From Angelakisella sp. (lineage in GTDB: Bacteria; Bacillota; Clostridia; Oscillospirales; Ruminococcaceae), in contig JAAWEO010000009.1 of NCBI GenBank assembly GCA_022794295.1, forward strand, positions 1-26,867: a stretch of DNA of 26,867 bases, written 5' to 3'. The notes beneath the pieces were generated by a model. That model made no database searches, was not told the origin of the DNA, and worked only from the letters and a program-made list of their open reading frames with translations. A program made the position numbers and the translations under genes. Below, in pieces: positions 17,273 through 24,188 of the stretch (position 1 is the stretch's first letter; the number at the start of each line of letters is the position of its first letter).

Positions 17273-17315
17273 AAAAACCGGGACAGTCCCAAAAGGACCG
17301 CCCCGGTTTTTCTGT
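17273..17315. terminator. bidirectional terminator between the lipoprotein gene and hicB
   Basis: A stem AAAAACCGGG (17273-17282) / CCCGGTTTTT (17302-17311) with an inner GTCC/GGAC pairing. The A-run on one side and T-run on the other let it serve the lipoprotein gene on the plus strand and hicAB on the minus strand. Confidence 0.8.
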
Positions 17316-17321
17316 TTTCGT

Positions 17322-17669
17322 TTAAAGACTGTGTTGTTCCACAGCGGCCATCAGCGCGGTTTCGACAAACCGGTTGAGACTAACCCCGGATTCCCGAGCT
17401 TTTATGGCAGCGGTGCGGTGCAGATTGGGAGAGATGCGAATATTGAAGGATCCCCGGTAAGGCTTTTCCGGCTCCTTTCCCACCTCTCTGCAAAAGTCCA
17501 GATAGTCGTCAACCGCTTGATGAAAGGCCTGCTCAATTTCGCTGGCGTTTTCCCCAAAAAAATTGACAAGGTCACCAATGCCCTCAATTTTCCCGAAAAG
17601 CAGTTTGTCCTCGGCGCTGAACTCGATTACAGTCAGATAACCTTTATATTTTAAACAATTTTGTTTCAC
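17322..17669 (-). CDS. hicB: HicB-family antitoxin
   Basis: A 115-residue antitoxin. The N-terminal half has the degenerate RNase H-like HicB fold: YLTVIEFSAEDKLLFGKIEGI..., then FFGENASEIEQAFHQAVDDYLDFC. The C-terminal half is a ribbon-helix-helix DNA-binding domain: GSFNIRISPNLHRTAAIKA, then SGVSLNRFVETAL. It neutralises HicA and represses the operon. The start is GTG at 17669; the strong site GGAGGGGTGA overlaps the hicA stop codon, giving coupled translation. Toxin-first order is usual for hicAB. Confidence 0.9.
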   Translation of the reverse strand: MKQNCLKYKGYLTVIEFSAEDKLLFGKIEGIGDLVNFFGENASEIEQAFHQAVDDYLDFCREVGKEPEKPYRGSFNIRISPNLHRTAAIKARESGVSLNRFVETALMAAVEQHSL

Positions 17670-17675
17670 AGCGGT

Positions 17676-17930
17676 TCACCCCTCCAAATCCTTGATAAAA
17701 GCAGCCAGCTGTCGGGTGGCGGCGATACACATAATATCACCTGGATGAGGCTTATGAAGCAAAAGCATCTTTTGATCACTGGGACGGTAAAATTTTACCC
17801 GTGAACCGGAGGTTTTTCCTTTGGCACTTTCCTCAAAGCCAAGCTGCCGCAGTAGACGGCGGGCTTCTGCATAGGTAAAATCCTTCGGATCAGCTAGTAA
17901 TCGCTTTTTAAGCTTCTCAATACTTCCCAT
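17676..17930 (-). CDS. hicA: HicA-family toxin (mRNA interferase)
   Basis: An 84-residue toxin with the small double-stranded-RNA-binding-like fold of HicA. MGSIEKLKKRLLADPKDFTY is followed by EARRLLRQLGF and GKTSGSRVKFY, and the protein ends with LHKPHPGD...IKDLEG. In most HicA proteins the strand after GS carries the catalytic histidine (GSH); here it is Arg (GSR), with histidines kept in LHKPHP. This resembles a HicA subgroup rather than a dead copy. ATG at 17930 is preferred to GTG at 17939 because of the GGGTGGG 4 bases upstream. It is transcribed from the promoter/operator at 17945-18002. Confidence 0.88.
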   Translation of the reverse strand: MGSIEKLKKRLLADPKDFTYAEARRLLRQLGFEESAKGKTSGSRVKFYRPSDQKMLLLHKPHPGDIMCIAATRQLAAFIKDLEG

Positions 17931-17944
17931 AAAACCCACCCTGC

Positions 17945-17971
17945 AGTTGCAACTAAAATTTAGTTACAACT
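17945..17971 (-). promoter_or_regulatory. hicAB operator
   Basis: A 27-bp inverted repeat, arms AGTTGyAACTAAA around a single T, one mismatch. Each arm also contains the nested palindrome AGTTGCAACT or a near copy. It covers the inferred transcription start just downstream of the -10, a good place for autorepression by HicB. Confidence 0.75.
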
Positions 17972-17973
17972 AT

Positions 17974-18002
17974 AGTATATCACTTTTAAGCTTTGCTGTC
18001 TA
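17974..18002 (-). promoter_or_regulatory. hicAB promoter
   Basis: On the minus strand, -35 TAGACA (18002-17997), a 17-bp spacer and -10 TATACT (17979-17974), about 45 bases upstream of hicA. Confidence 0.75.
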
Positions 18003-18018
18003 GAGGCAATTATGCTTA

Positions 18019-18738
18019 TCAGTACAGCTCTGCCAGCTGCCGGTAGATGAAATCCGGCTCCCGGGCAAGGAAAACATCCGGGGGAATGACCCCACCGGGC
18101 AGGGGGACAATGCTGCAGGCGTGAAGCTGGTAGTACCAGGTCCCGTCGTCGCAGGTCTGCCGCCGCTCGTTCCAAATAAGCCGCCCCACCTGCCCCGGCG
18201 CCAGAACAAAAGCGGTCTCGTTGAGAAGGTCCTTGCAGTACAGGGGGGAATCCGGGTTGTGAAAGTCCCGGTTGTGTCCCCGGCGGAGGGGCAGGCCGCT
18301 GCGCCGTTCATCCCACCAGAAGCCCACCTCCCAACCCTCCCCTGCCGGGCGGAAGGTAAGGTTTGCCAGGTTCAGGTGGGTGTAGTCCGGGTAAACGAGA
18401 AGCTGCACCCGGTCCATCTCCCGCTGGAGGCGGGCGATCCTCCCGGCGGTCTCCTCCCGGGAAAAGCCCAGCCGGGGCAGGTGCCGCTCCAGCCCCCGGC
18501 GGCACTCCTCCCGGTTGGTGATGATCTCCTCCGGGCTCCACTGGTAAAAGCGCAGGCTGTGGACCACCGCCTCCCCAGGGGGCAGAGGGGAAGCGGCCTT
18601 TGTGATGGGATGGGCCAGGGGGAAACGGGCCCGGACCGCCCCGCCAGGGGCGCCTCGGGAATCCTTGTACCAAACCAGGGTGATGTTCTGGACCAAAAGC
18701 AAAGGAGCCGCCGCCTTTCCCGGGAAATTTGTATCCAT
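18019..18738 (-). CDS. protein of unknown function (239 aa)
   Basis: A soluble protein of up to 239 residues, with no signal peptide or membrane segment. It is rich in Arg, Trp, Tyr and Pro, with a helical middle (EECRRGLERHLPRL..., RIARLQREMDRVQL) and aromatic segments such as GWEVGFWWDERRSG and GTWYYQLHAC. I do not recognise the family. The start is uncertain: ATG at 18738 overlaps a perfect TATAAT, so a transcript from that promoter would start inside the gene. TTG at 18702 (residue 13) is an alternative. Its codon bias matches the neighbours, and it is divergent from the dehydrogenase gene. Confidence 0.7.
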   Translation of the reverse strand: MDTNFPGKAAAPLLLVQNITLVWYKDSRGAPGGAVRARFPLAHPITKAASPLPPGEAVVHSLRFYQWSPEEIITNREECRRGLERHLPRLGFSREETAGRIARLQREMDRVQLLVYPDYTHLNLANLTFRPAGEGWEVGFWWDERRSGLPLRRGHNRDFHNPDSPLYCKDLLNETAFVLAPGQVGRLIWNERRQTCDDGTWYYQLHACSIVPLPGGVIPPDVFLAREPDFIYRQLAELY

Positions 18739-18766
18739 TATACAACGATGGGGAAACTTTGGTCAA
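18737..18766 (-). promoter_or_regulatory. possible promoter of the 239-aa gene
   Basis: On the minus strand, TTGACC (about 18766-18761), an 18-bp spacer and TATAAT ending at 18737, overlapping the annotated ATG. If used, the start codon must be downstream or the present start is wrong. Confidence 0.45.
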
Positions 18767-18782
18767 TCCGGGGATTTTACCG

Positions 18783-18811
18783 TTGCGGGGCGGGAAAAAA
18801 GTTGCTATAAT
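18783..18811 (+). promoter_or_regulatory. promoter of the dehydrogenase-aminotransferase operon
   Basis: -35 TTGCGG (18783-18788), a 17-bp spacer and a perfect -10 TATAAT (18806-18811), 25 bases before the start codon of the first gene. Confidence 0.75.
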
Positions 18812-18836
18812 GGGACAATCGAAAGGGGATGGGAAA

Positions 18837-19787
18837 ATGAGGAATGACCGAAAGATCAGCATTATCGGGGCGGGCCATGTGGGGAGCCATGTGGGCTCGG
18901 CCCTGCTGGCCCAGGGGCTCTGTGACCAGCTGGTCTATCTCGACACCAACCGGCCCATGGCCAGCGCCCAGGCCGATGATTTACAGGATATGGTGAGCTT
19001 TACCTCCAGGCAGGCCAGGGTGTGGGCAGGGGATTACAGCGACTTGGAGGACGCCGGGATCCTGGTGGTCTGTGCCAGCGGCCCCATCTGCAAGGAGGAC
19101 CGTTTGGAGGAGCTGGAGGAATCGGTGCGGGTGATGGACGAGATCATCCCGCCCCTGAAGGCCAGCGGCTTTTCTGGGGTGGTCCTGGTGATCACCAATC
19201 CGGTGGACCTGGTGGCCCGGTACCTGGCGGTCCGGCTGGGGCTCCCCTGGGGGCGGCTTTTGGGCAGCGGCACAAACCTGGATACCGCCCGCCAGGTGCG
19301 GGAGCTTTCCCGCCGCACCGGTGTGGCCCAGGGGTCTATCCGGGGGATGGTGCTGGGGGAGCACGGGGAAAGCCAGGTCTCCTGCTGGAGCCAGGTTTCC
19401 GCCGGGGGCGTTCCCATTGCCCGGCTGATGGAAAGGGACCCCGTCTGGAAGGAGCTGGACCTGGCCCAGATGGAGGACGCCGCCCGGGCCGCCGGGTGGG
19501 GGATCCTCTGCGGCAAGGGCTCCACCGAGTTTGGCATCGGCAATTCCGCCGCCCAGATCATCCAGGCTATTCAGGGGGGCGAGGGCAGGATCCTGCCGGT
19601 CTCCGTTCCCGTGGACGGGAAGGCCGGCGGTGTTTTTGCCAGCCTCCCCTGCGTCCTGGGGAAAAACGGGGTGGAGCGGGTCCTTACTCCCGCCCTGTCC
19701 CCGGAGGAACAGGAAAGGTTTGACCGTTCCCTGGCCCGGATGGAGGAGTATTGGCAGACGGTAAAGGAGAGGAGCGAGCAGCCATGA
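18837..19787 (+). CDS. L-lactate / L-2-hydroxyisocaproate dehydrogenase-like 2-hydroxyacid dehydrogenase
   Basis: An NAD-dependent cytoplasmic oxidoreductase of 316 residues in the LDH/MDH family. The Rossmann motif is GAGHVG (11-16). Catalytic and substrate residues are R89, N121 in ITNPVD, R152 in NLDTAR and H176 in LGEHGES. The specificity loop (ASGPICKEDR) lacks the Q of lactate dehydrogenases and the R of malate dehydrogenases and is one residue shorter. With LGEHGESQVSCWS it is closer to L-2-hydroxyisocaproate dehydrogenase, which reduces branched or aromatic 2-oxo acids. The start at 18837 is set by AAAGGGGAT and the family N-terminus. It overlaps the aminotransferase gene by ATGA. Confidence 0.85.
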   Translation: MRNDRKISIIGAGHVGSHVGSALLAQGLCDQLVYLDTNRPMASAQADDLQDMVSFTSRQARVWAGDYSDLEDAGILVVCASGPICKEDRLEELEESVRVMDEIIPPLKASGFSGVVLVITNPVDLVARYLAVRLGLPWGRLLGSGTNLDTARQVRELSRRTGVAQGSIRGMVLGEHGESQVSCWSQVSAGGVPIARLMERDPVWKELDLAQMEDAARAAGWGILCGKGSTEFGIGNSAAQIIQAIQGGEGRILPVSVPVDGKAGGVFASLPCVLGKNGVERVLTPALSPEEQERFDRSLARMEEYWQTVKERSEQP

Positions 19788-20944
19788 AGGAGCTTTTAAA
19801 CGGGAGATTCCGCGTTCCCCAAAGCAACGCCATTTCGGAGGCCTCCGACGTGACAGGACGGTACAGCGACCTGATCAACCTGTCTATTGGGGACCCGGAT
19901 ATTAAAACCCCCCAGCGGGTGGTGGAGATGGCCTTTGCCGATGCCCTGGCGGGGCACACCAAGTACACCGACCCCCAGGGCTACCCGGAGCTCCGGGAGG
20001 AGATACGGGCCTTTTACCGGGAGGAATACGGCATCCCGGTAAAGGACGAGGAGGTTTTTATCTCCGCCTCCGGCCTGACGGGGATGTACCTGTCCATGGC
20101 GGTGATCCTGGACCCGGGGGACGAGGTCATCGTTCCGGATCCCTTTTTCACCTGCTACCAGGGCCAAATCGAGGCTGCGGGCGGGGTGGTGGTGCCTCTG
20201 CCCACCTGCCGGGAGGAGAACTTCGGCATCTCGCTGGAGCGGCTGGAGGGCCTTCTCACCCCAAGGACCAAGGCCCTCCTTCTCAACAGTCCCAACAACC
20301 CCACTGGGGCCTGCCTCTCCCGCAGGGAGATGGAGGGGATCGGGGAGTTCTGCCAGAAGCATGACCTTTTTGTGTTTGCAGACGACATCTACACCAACTT
20401 CTGCTATCAGGAGCCCTTTTTCCCCATCCTCGGGGTGCCGGGCATGGCGGAGCGCACCATCACCGTAAACAGCTTTTCCAAAAACTACATTATGACCGGC
20501 TTCCGGGTGGGGAACGTCATCGCCCCTCCGGCGGTTATCCGGGCCATGAAGCAGATGAACGAGTATGTGATCTACTCCGCCCCCTCTGTTTCCCAGCGGG
20601 CGGCGCTGTGGGCGCTGCGGGAGCGCAGGGAGCTTGAGCCCCCTATTTTCCAGCAGTTTCGGGAGCGGATGGAGTACGGTGCGGCCCGGATGAACCGGCT
20701 TTCCAATCTGTCGGTGCCGCTGCCCCAGGGGAGCATCTATCTCTTTCCCGATATCCGGGGGACAGGGCTCACCTCGGCCCAGGTGGCCGGCCGGATCCTG
20801 GAGGAGGCCCACGTGCTGGTCCTGCCGGGGGATACCTTTGGCCGCTGCGGAGAGGGGTACCTGCGGATCGCCTGCACCGTGGAGAACGAAAGGATGGGGG
20901 AGGCCATGGACCGCCTGGGAAGGATGGAGCTGTTCCGGAAGTAA
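19784..20944 (+). CDS. class I/II pyridoxal-phosphate aminotransferase
   Basis: A fold-type I aminotransferase of 386 residues. SIGDPDIKTP opens the catalytic part. NSPNNPTGA and DDIYTNF contact the cofactor. The PLP lysine is K233 in NSFSKNYIMTGFRVG. The C-terminal arginine motif is RIACTVEN. It lies in the general aspartate/aromatic aminotransferase branch; the substrate cannot be fixed from sequence. Coupled to the 2-hydroxyacid dehydrogenase by a 4-nt overlap, it probably makes the 2-oxo acid that the dehydrogenase reduces, regenerating NAD during amino-acid fermentation. Its TAA stop shares its last base with the first base of the MITE-like element. Confidence 0.88.
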   Translation: MKELLNGRFRVPQSNAISEASDVTGRYSDLINLSIGDPDIKTPQRVVEMAFADALAGHTKYTDPQGYPELREEIRAFYREEYGIPVKDEEVFISASGLTGMYLSMAVILDPGDEVIVPDPFFTCYQGQIEAAGGVVVPLPTCREENFGISLERLEGLLTPRTKALLLNSPNNPTGACLSRREMEGIGEFCQKHDLFVFADDIYTNFCYQEPFFPILGVPGMAERTITVNSFSKNYIMTGFRVGNVIAPPAVIRAMKQMNEYVIYSAPSVSQRAALWALRERRELEPPIFQQFRERMEYGAARMNRLSNLSVPLPQGSIYLFPDIRGTGLTSAQVAGRILEEAHVLVLPGDTFGRCGEGYLRIACTVENERMGEAMDRLGRMELFRK

Positions 20945-21192
20945 GAACCTGTATTCACAACCGTCCAACGCAGTCAGGCCGGGTCTTTTTCCGACCTGCT
21001 GCGTTAAAAATCCTTGAGCCCTTGCGGGCACGCCGGCTGCGCCGAATACACCAAGGATTGACTGCGGATTTTTGCCTTGCAGGACGACTGCGCCCGCAGG
21101 CGCGTCCAAAGCGCAGCCGTCCCAGGCGGCTCTTGGCGCGGAGGAAAAATCCCTCGCCCTGCGCGCATTGTCCGGTTAAGAATACAGGTTCT
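20944..21192. mobile_element. 249-bp MITE-like element with terminal inverted repeats, no coding capacity
   Basis: The ends are a 20-bp terminal inverted repeat, 18/20 identical: AGAACCTGTATTC-acaACCG at 20944-20963, with its complement at 21173-21192. The interior has further inverted repeats, such as AATCCTTG/CAAGGATT (about 21010 and 21052) and GGACG/CGTCC, and short direct repeats, but no gene with a ribosome binding site. No clear target-site duplication is visible. The size, ends and lack of a transposase fit a MITE or another non-autonomous intergenic repeat. The left end lies on the stop codon of the aminotransferase gene. Confidence 0.7.
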
Positions 21193-21196
21193 AAAA

Positions 21197-21234
21197 ACAC
21201 AAGGGGGAGGGGGAAGCGCCCCTCCCTTTTGTGT
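21197..21234 (+). terminator. hairpin downstream of the MITE-like element (terminator candidate)
   Basis: ACACAAGGGGGAGGGG (21197-21212) pairs with CCCCTCCCTTTTGTGT (21219-21234), with a few G-T pairs. The T-run lies within the stem rather than after it. It may terminate the dehydrogenase-aminotransferase transcript. Confidence 0.55.
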
Positions 21235-21500
21235 CCCGAAAGCGGGGGAGGACCGGCTGCCCTTTTTTCCTCCCGGGATAGGGAAAAGGGGGCTATACCA
21301 CCGGTAGAGGAATTTCTTTCCAGGGAAGTCTGCCCTCCAAAAAAATTTTTCAAAAACCGGGCAAATCCGGTCCGGCGCCCCTTGCCCCGCGGATGCTGTC
21401 CCTGACAACAGATGCTTATTTTTTAGTGTTGGAAAGATGTCTTTTTATTGTGCGTGTGATGTGGATTAACAAAATTTTACCCCTTGTCCGACAATTCTCC
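21235..21500. other. intergenic region, no gene seen
   Basis: A moderately GC-rich stretch that becomes AT-rich from about 21400. No ORF with good signals, no RNA gene recognised. It leads into the nrdD promoter. Confidence 0.6.
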
Positions 21501-21502
21501 CC

Positions 21503-21531
21503 TTGCTTTTTGCCCCAAGATGCTGTACTAT
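21503..21531 (+). promoter_or_regulatory. promoter of the nrd operon
   Basis: -35 TTGCTT (21503-21508), a 17-bp spacer and -10 TACTAT (21526-21531), about 70 bases before the nrdD start. Confidence 0.7.
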
Positions 21532-21572
21532 ATATACAGTAAAAACAACGGGTCGACAACTAGATGTTGTGT
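21525..21572 (+). promoter_or_regulatory. pair of NrdR boxes
   Basis: Two 16-bp sites begin exactly 32 bp apart: GTACTATATATACAGT (21525-21540) and CAACTAGATGTTGTGT (21557-21572). Against the known NrdR consensus ACACwATATATwGTGT they match at about 12 of 16 positions each. Paired NrdR boxes three helical turns apart near the promoter are the usual arrangement for this dATP/ATP-sensing repressor of ribonucleotide reductase genes. Box 1 overlaps the -10. Confidence 0.75.
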
Positions 21573-21602
21573 TTTCCCCTATCCTGCGAGGAGGCTTTTT
21601 TT

Positions 21603-23948
21603 ATGTCCAAGGAAACCCAGAGACCGGCAAAGGCTGCTCCTGCGGCCAAGGCTCCGCCAAAATCCATCAAAAAGCGCAATGGGGATACCGTCCCCTTTGA
21701 CGCGGCCAAGATCAGGGAGGCCATCCGCAAGGCCTGTGCCGCTGTGCCGGAGGAAAAGCTGGCGAAAAAGAAGCTGGAGGAGCTCACCGCCGCCGTGGTG
21801 GCCGCCATCCCCGGCAGGAAGATCCCCACTGTGGAGCAGGTCCAGGACCTGGTGGAGGAGACCCTGATCCGGGAGGGCTTTGCCAGAACCGCCAAGGCCT
21901 ACATCCTCTACCGGGCAGAGCACGCCAAGATCCGCCAGTCCGAGGGGGACCTGATGGAGATCTACAAGGAGCTCACCTTTGCCTACGCCAAGGACGCCGA
22001 TATCAAGCGGGAAAACGCCAACATCGACGCCGACACCGCCATGGGCACCATGCTGAAGTACGGCTCCGAGGGCTCCAAGTACTTTATCGATAACTACATC
22101 CTGCCCAAGGATGTGGCCGCCGCCCACATCAGCGGCGATATCCACATCCACGACAAGGACTTCTATATGCTCACCGAGACCTGCTGCCAGATCGACCTTT
22201 TAAAGCTGTTCCACAACGGCTTTTCCACCGGTCACGGCTACCTGCGGGAGCCCAACAGCATCCAGAGCTATTCCGCCCTGGGGTGCATTGCCATCCAGGC
22301 CAACCAGAACGAGATGCACGGCGGCCAGTCGGTGCCCAACTTCGACTATTCCATGGCCCCCGGGGTCCGCAAGACCTTCCGCAAGGAGTACTTTAAGGCC
22401 CTGGCCCATTACCTGGCCTTCCACTTCGGCATGACCCAAAAGGACGCCAAGGCCCTGGTGGACGCGGTCAAGGAGTCCCTGGGCACCGAGGACCTGACCA
22501 TGTCCGAGGAACGGGAGTACGGGATGCGCCTGTCCCGGTGGCTCCCCCGGCACCAGCAGGAGGGTGGGTTCCAGCGGATCTCCGATGTGGAGTGCCTTAA
22601 CGCCCACCACGCCGCCGTGGAGGTGGCCCTTACCGAAACGGATAAGGCCACCTACCAGGCCATGGAGGCCCTGGTCCACAACCTGAACACCATGAACTCC
22701 CGGGCGGGGGCCCAGGTGCCCTTCAGCTCCATCAACTACGGCACCGATACCTCCCCCGAGGGGCGGATGGTGGTCCGGAACCTTCTGGAGGCCACTGGCG
22801 CCGGCTTGGGCAACGGGGAGACCCCCATCTTCCCGGTGCAGATCTTCAAGGTGAAGGAAGGGGTCAGCTACAACCCGGAGGACCCCAACTACGACCTGTT
22901 CCAGCTGGCTATCCGCACCTCCGCCAAGCGCCTTTTCCCCAACTTCAGCTTTTTGGATGCCCCCTTTAATCTCCAGTACTACCGCCCCGGGGACTACAAT
23001 ACAGAGGTCTCCTATATGGGCTGCCGCACCCGGGTCATGGGCAACCACTACGACCCCACCCGGGAGGTCACCTGCGGACGGGGCAACCTGAGCTTCACCT
23101 CCATCAACCTGCCCCGCATCGGCATCCAGGCCAAGGGCGACCTTGACGAATTCTACCGCATTCTGGACCAGCGGGTGGCCCTGGTGGTGCGCCAGCTCCT
23201 CCACCGGTTCAAGATCCAGGCGGCCAAAAAGTGCCGCAATTATCCCTTCCTCATGGGCCAGGGGGTCTGGATCGATTCCGACAAGCTGGAGATGGACGAC
23301 TCCATCGAGGAGGTCATTAAGCACGGCACCCTCAGCGTGGGCTTTATCGGCCTGGCAGAGACCCTGGTGGCCCTCACCGGCAAGCACCACGGGGAAAGCA
23401 GCGAGAGCCAGAAGCTGGGCCTGGAAATCGTGGGCCATATGCGCCGGCTTATGGACGAGGAGTCGGAAAAGACCGGCCTGAACTTCACCCTGCTGGCTAC
23501 CCCTGCCGAGGGCCTCTCCGGACGGTTTGTCCGCATTGACCGGGAGGTGTTCGGCCTGATCCCCGGGATCACCGACAAGGACTATTACACCAATTCCTTC
23601 CATGTTCCGGTGTACTACCCCATTAAGGCGTTCCGGAAGATCCAGCTGGAGGGCCCTTACCACGCCTTCACCAACGCCGGGCACATCAGCTATGTGGAGC
23701 TGGACGGGGACACCTGCAAAAATCCGGAGGCCTTTGAGGCGGTGATCCGCTGCATGAAGGAGAACGGCGTGGGCTACGGCTCGGTGAACCATCCGGTGGA
23801 CCGGGACCCCATCTGCGGGTATACCGGTGTCATCGACGAGGTCTGCCCCCGGTGCGGCCGCCGGGAGGGGGAGGGTGTCCCCCTGGAAAAGCTCCGGGAG
23901 CTGCGGAAAAAATTCCCGGGAATGCCAACCTTTATTGGACTGGAATAG
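21603..23948 (+). CDS. nrdD: anaerobic (class III) ribonucleoside-triphosphate reductase, large chain lacking the glycyl-radical tail
   Basis: A 781-residue reductase that makes dNTPs from NTPs without oxygen. An N-terminal ATP-cone (about 30-130) provides allosteric control: KKRNGDTVPFDAAKIREAI..., then FARTAKAYILYRAEHAKIR. The catalytic barrel follows, with SALGCIAIQ, YMGCRTRV and GFIGLAETL. The C-terminus has a zinc-type region ICGYTG...CPRCGRREGEG and ends 30 residues later at FIGLE. The usual final segment with the radical glycine (RR-x-x-GYL and RVKH in relatives) is absent here but is encoded by the next small gene. Start at 21603, with GAGGAGG 8 bases upstream. Confidence 0.93.
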   Translation: MSKETQRPAKAAPAAKAPPKSIKKRNGDTVPFDAAKIREAIRKACAAVPEEKLAKKKLEELTAAVVAAIPGRKIPTVEQVQDLVEETLIREGFARTAKAYILYRAEHAKIRQSEGDLMEIYKELTFAYAKDADIKRENANIDADTAMGTMLKYGSEGSKYFIDNYILPKDVAAAHISGDIHIHDKDFYMLTETCCQIDLLKLFHNGFSTGHGYLREPNSIQSYSALGCIAIQANQNEMHGGQSVPNFDYSMAPGVRKTFRKEYFKALAHYLAFHFGMTQKDAKALVDAVKESLGTEDLTMSEEREYGMRLSRWLPRHQQEGGFQRISDVECLNAHHAAVEVALTETDKATYQAMEALVHNLNTMNSRAGAQVPFSSINYGTDTSPEGRMVVRNLLEATGAGLGNGETPIFPVQIFKVKEGVSYNPEDPNYDLFQLAIRTSAKRLFPNFSFLDAPFNLQYYRPGDYNTEVSYMGCRTRVMGNHYDPTREVTCGRGNLSFTSINLPRIGIQAKGDLDEFYRILDQRVALVVRQLLHRFKIQAAKKCRNYPFLMGQGVWIDSDKLEMDDSIEEVIKHGTLSVGFIGLAETLVALTGKHHGESSESQKLGLEIVGHMRRLMDEESEKTGLNFTLLATPAEGLSGRFVRIDREVFGLIPGITDKDYYTNSFHVPVYYPIKAFRKIQLEGPYHAFTNAGHISYVELDGDTCKNPEAFEAVIRCMKENGVGYGSVNHPVDRDPICGYTGVIDEVCPRCGRREGEGVPLEKLRELRKKFPGMPTFIGLE

Positions 23949-24032
23949 GAGGCTGTGTCCGCATACTGTGGATAGGACCTCTGCGTGTAAAAAGCTGCCC
24001 AAGAAATTCAAAATGAGAAGGAGAGCAAAACC

Positions 24033-24188
24033 ATGACCATCAAGACTGTTGTATCCGCCGGACAAATCGGAGAGGGCGTTAAGTTCGAGCGCATCCGCCG
24101 TATCACCGGGTATCTGGTGGGGACCACCGACCGCTTCAACAACGCCAAACGTGCGGAGGAGAAGGACCGGGTGAAGCATGGCATCTGA
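24033..24188 (+). CDS. detached glycyl-radical domain of anaerobic ribonucleotide reductase (51 aa)
   Basis: A 51-residue protein whose second half is the C-terminal glycyl-radical segment that normally ends NrdD: FERIRRITGYLVG, then DRFNNAKRAEE and DRVKHGI. The E. coli NrdD tail reads RRVCGYLG...FNAGKQEE...RVKHL. The candidate radical glycine is G26; the Cys that usually precedes it is Thr. The ATG has GAAGGAGAG about 8 bases upstream. It begins 84 nt after the nrdD stop, and its end overlaps nrdG by 11 nt. The first 17 residues (MTIKTVVSAGQ...) have no counterpart that I know in fused NrdD. Inferred role: a separate radical-carrying subunit activated by NrdG that docks into the NrdD barrel. 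Confidence 0.88.
   Translation: MTIKTVVSAGQIGEGVKFERIRRITGYLVGTTDRFNNAKRAEEKDRVKHGI

Noticed and set aside
23941..24040. Single-base frameshift as the explanation for the nrdD split
   Set aside because: The gap of 84 nt, a dedicated ribosome binding site and new protein ends on both sides do not fit a one-base error, though read evidence is still needed.
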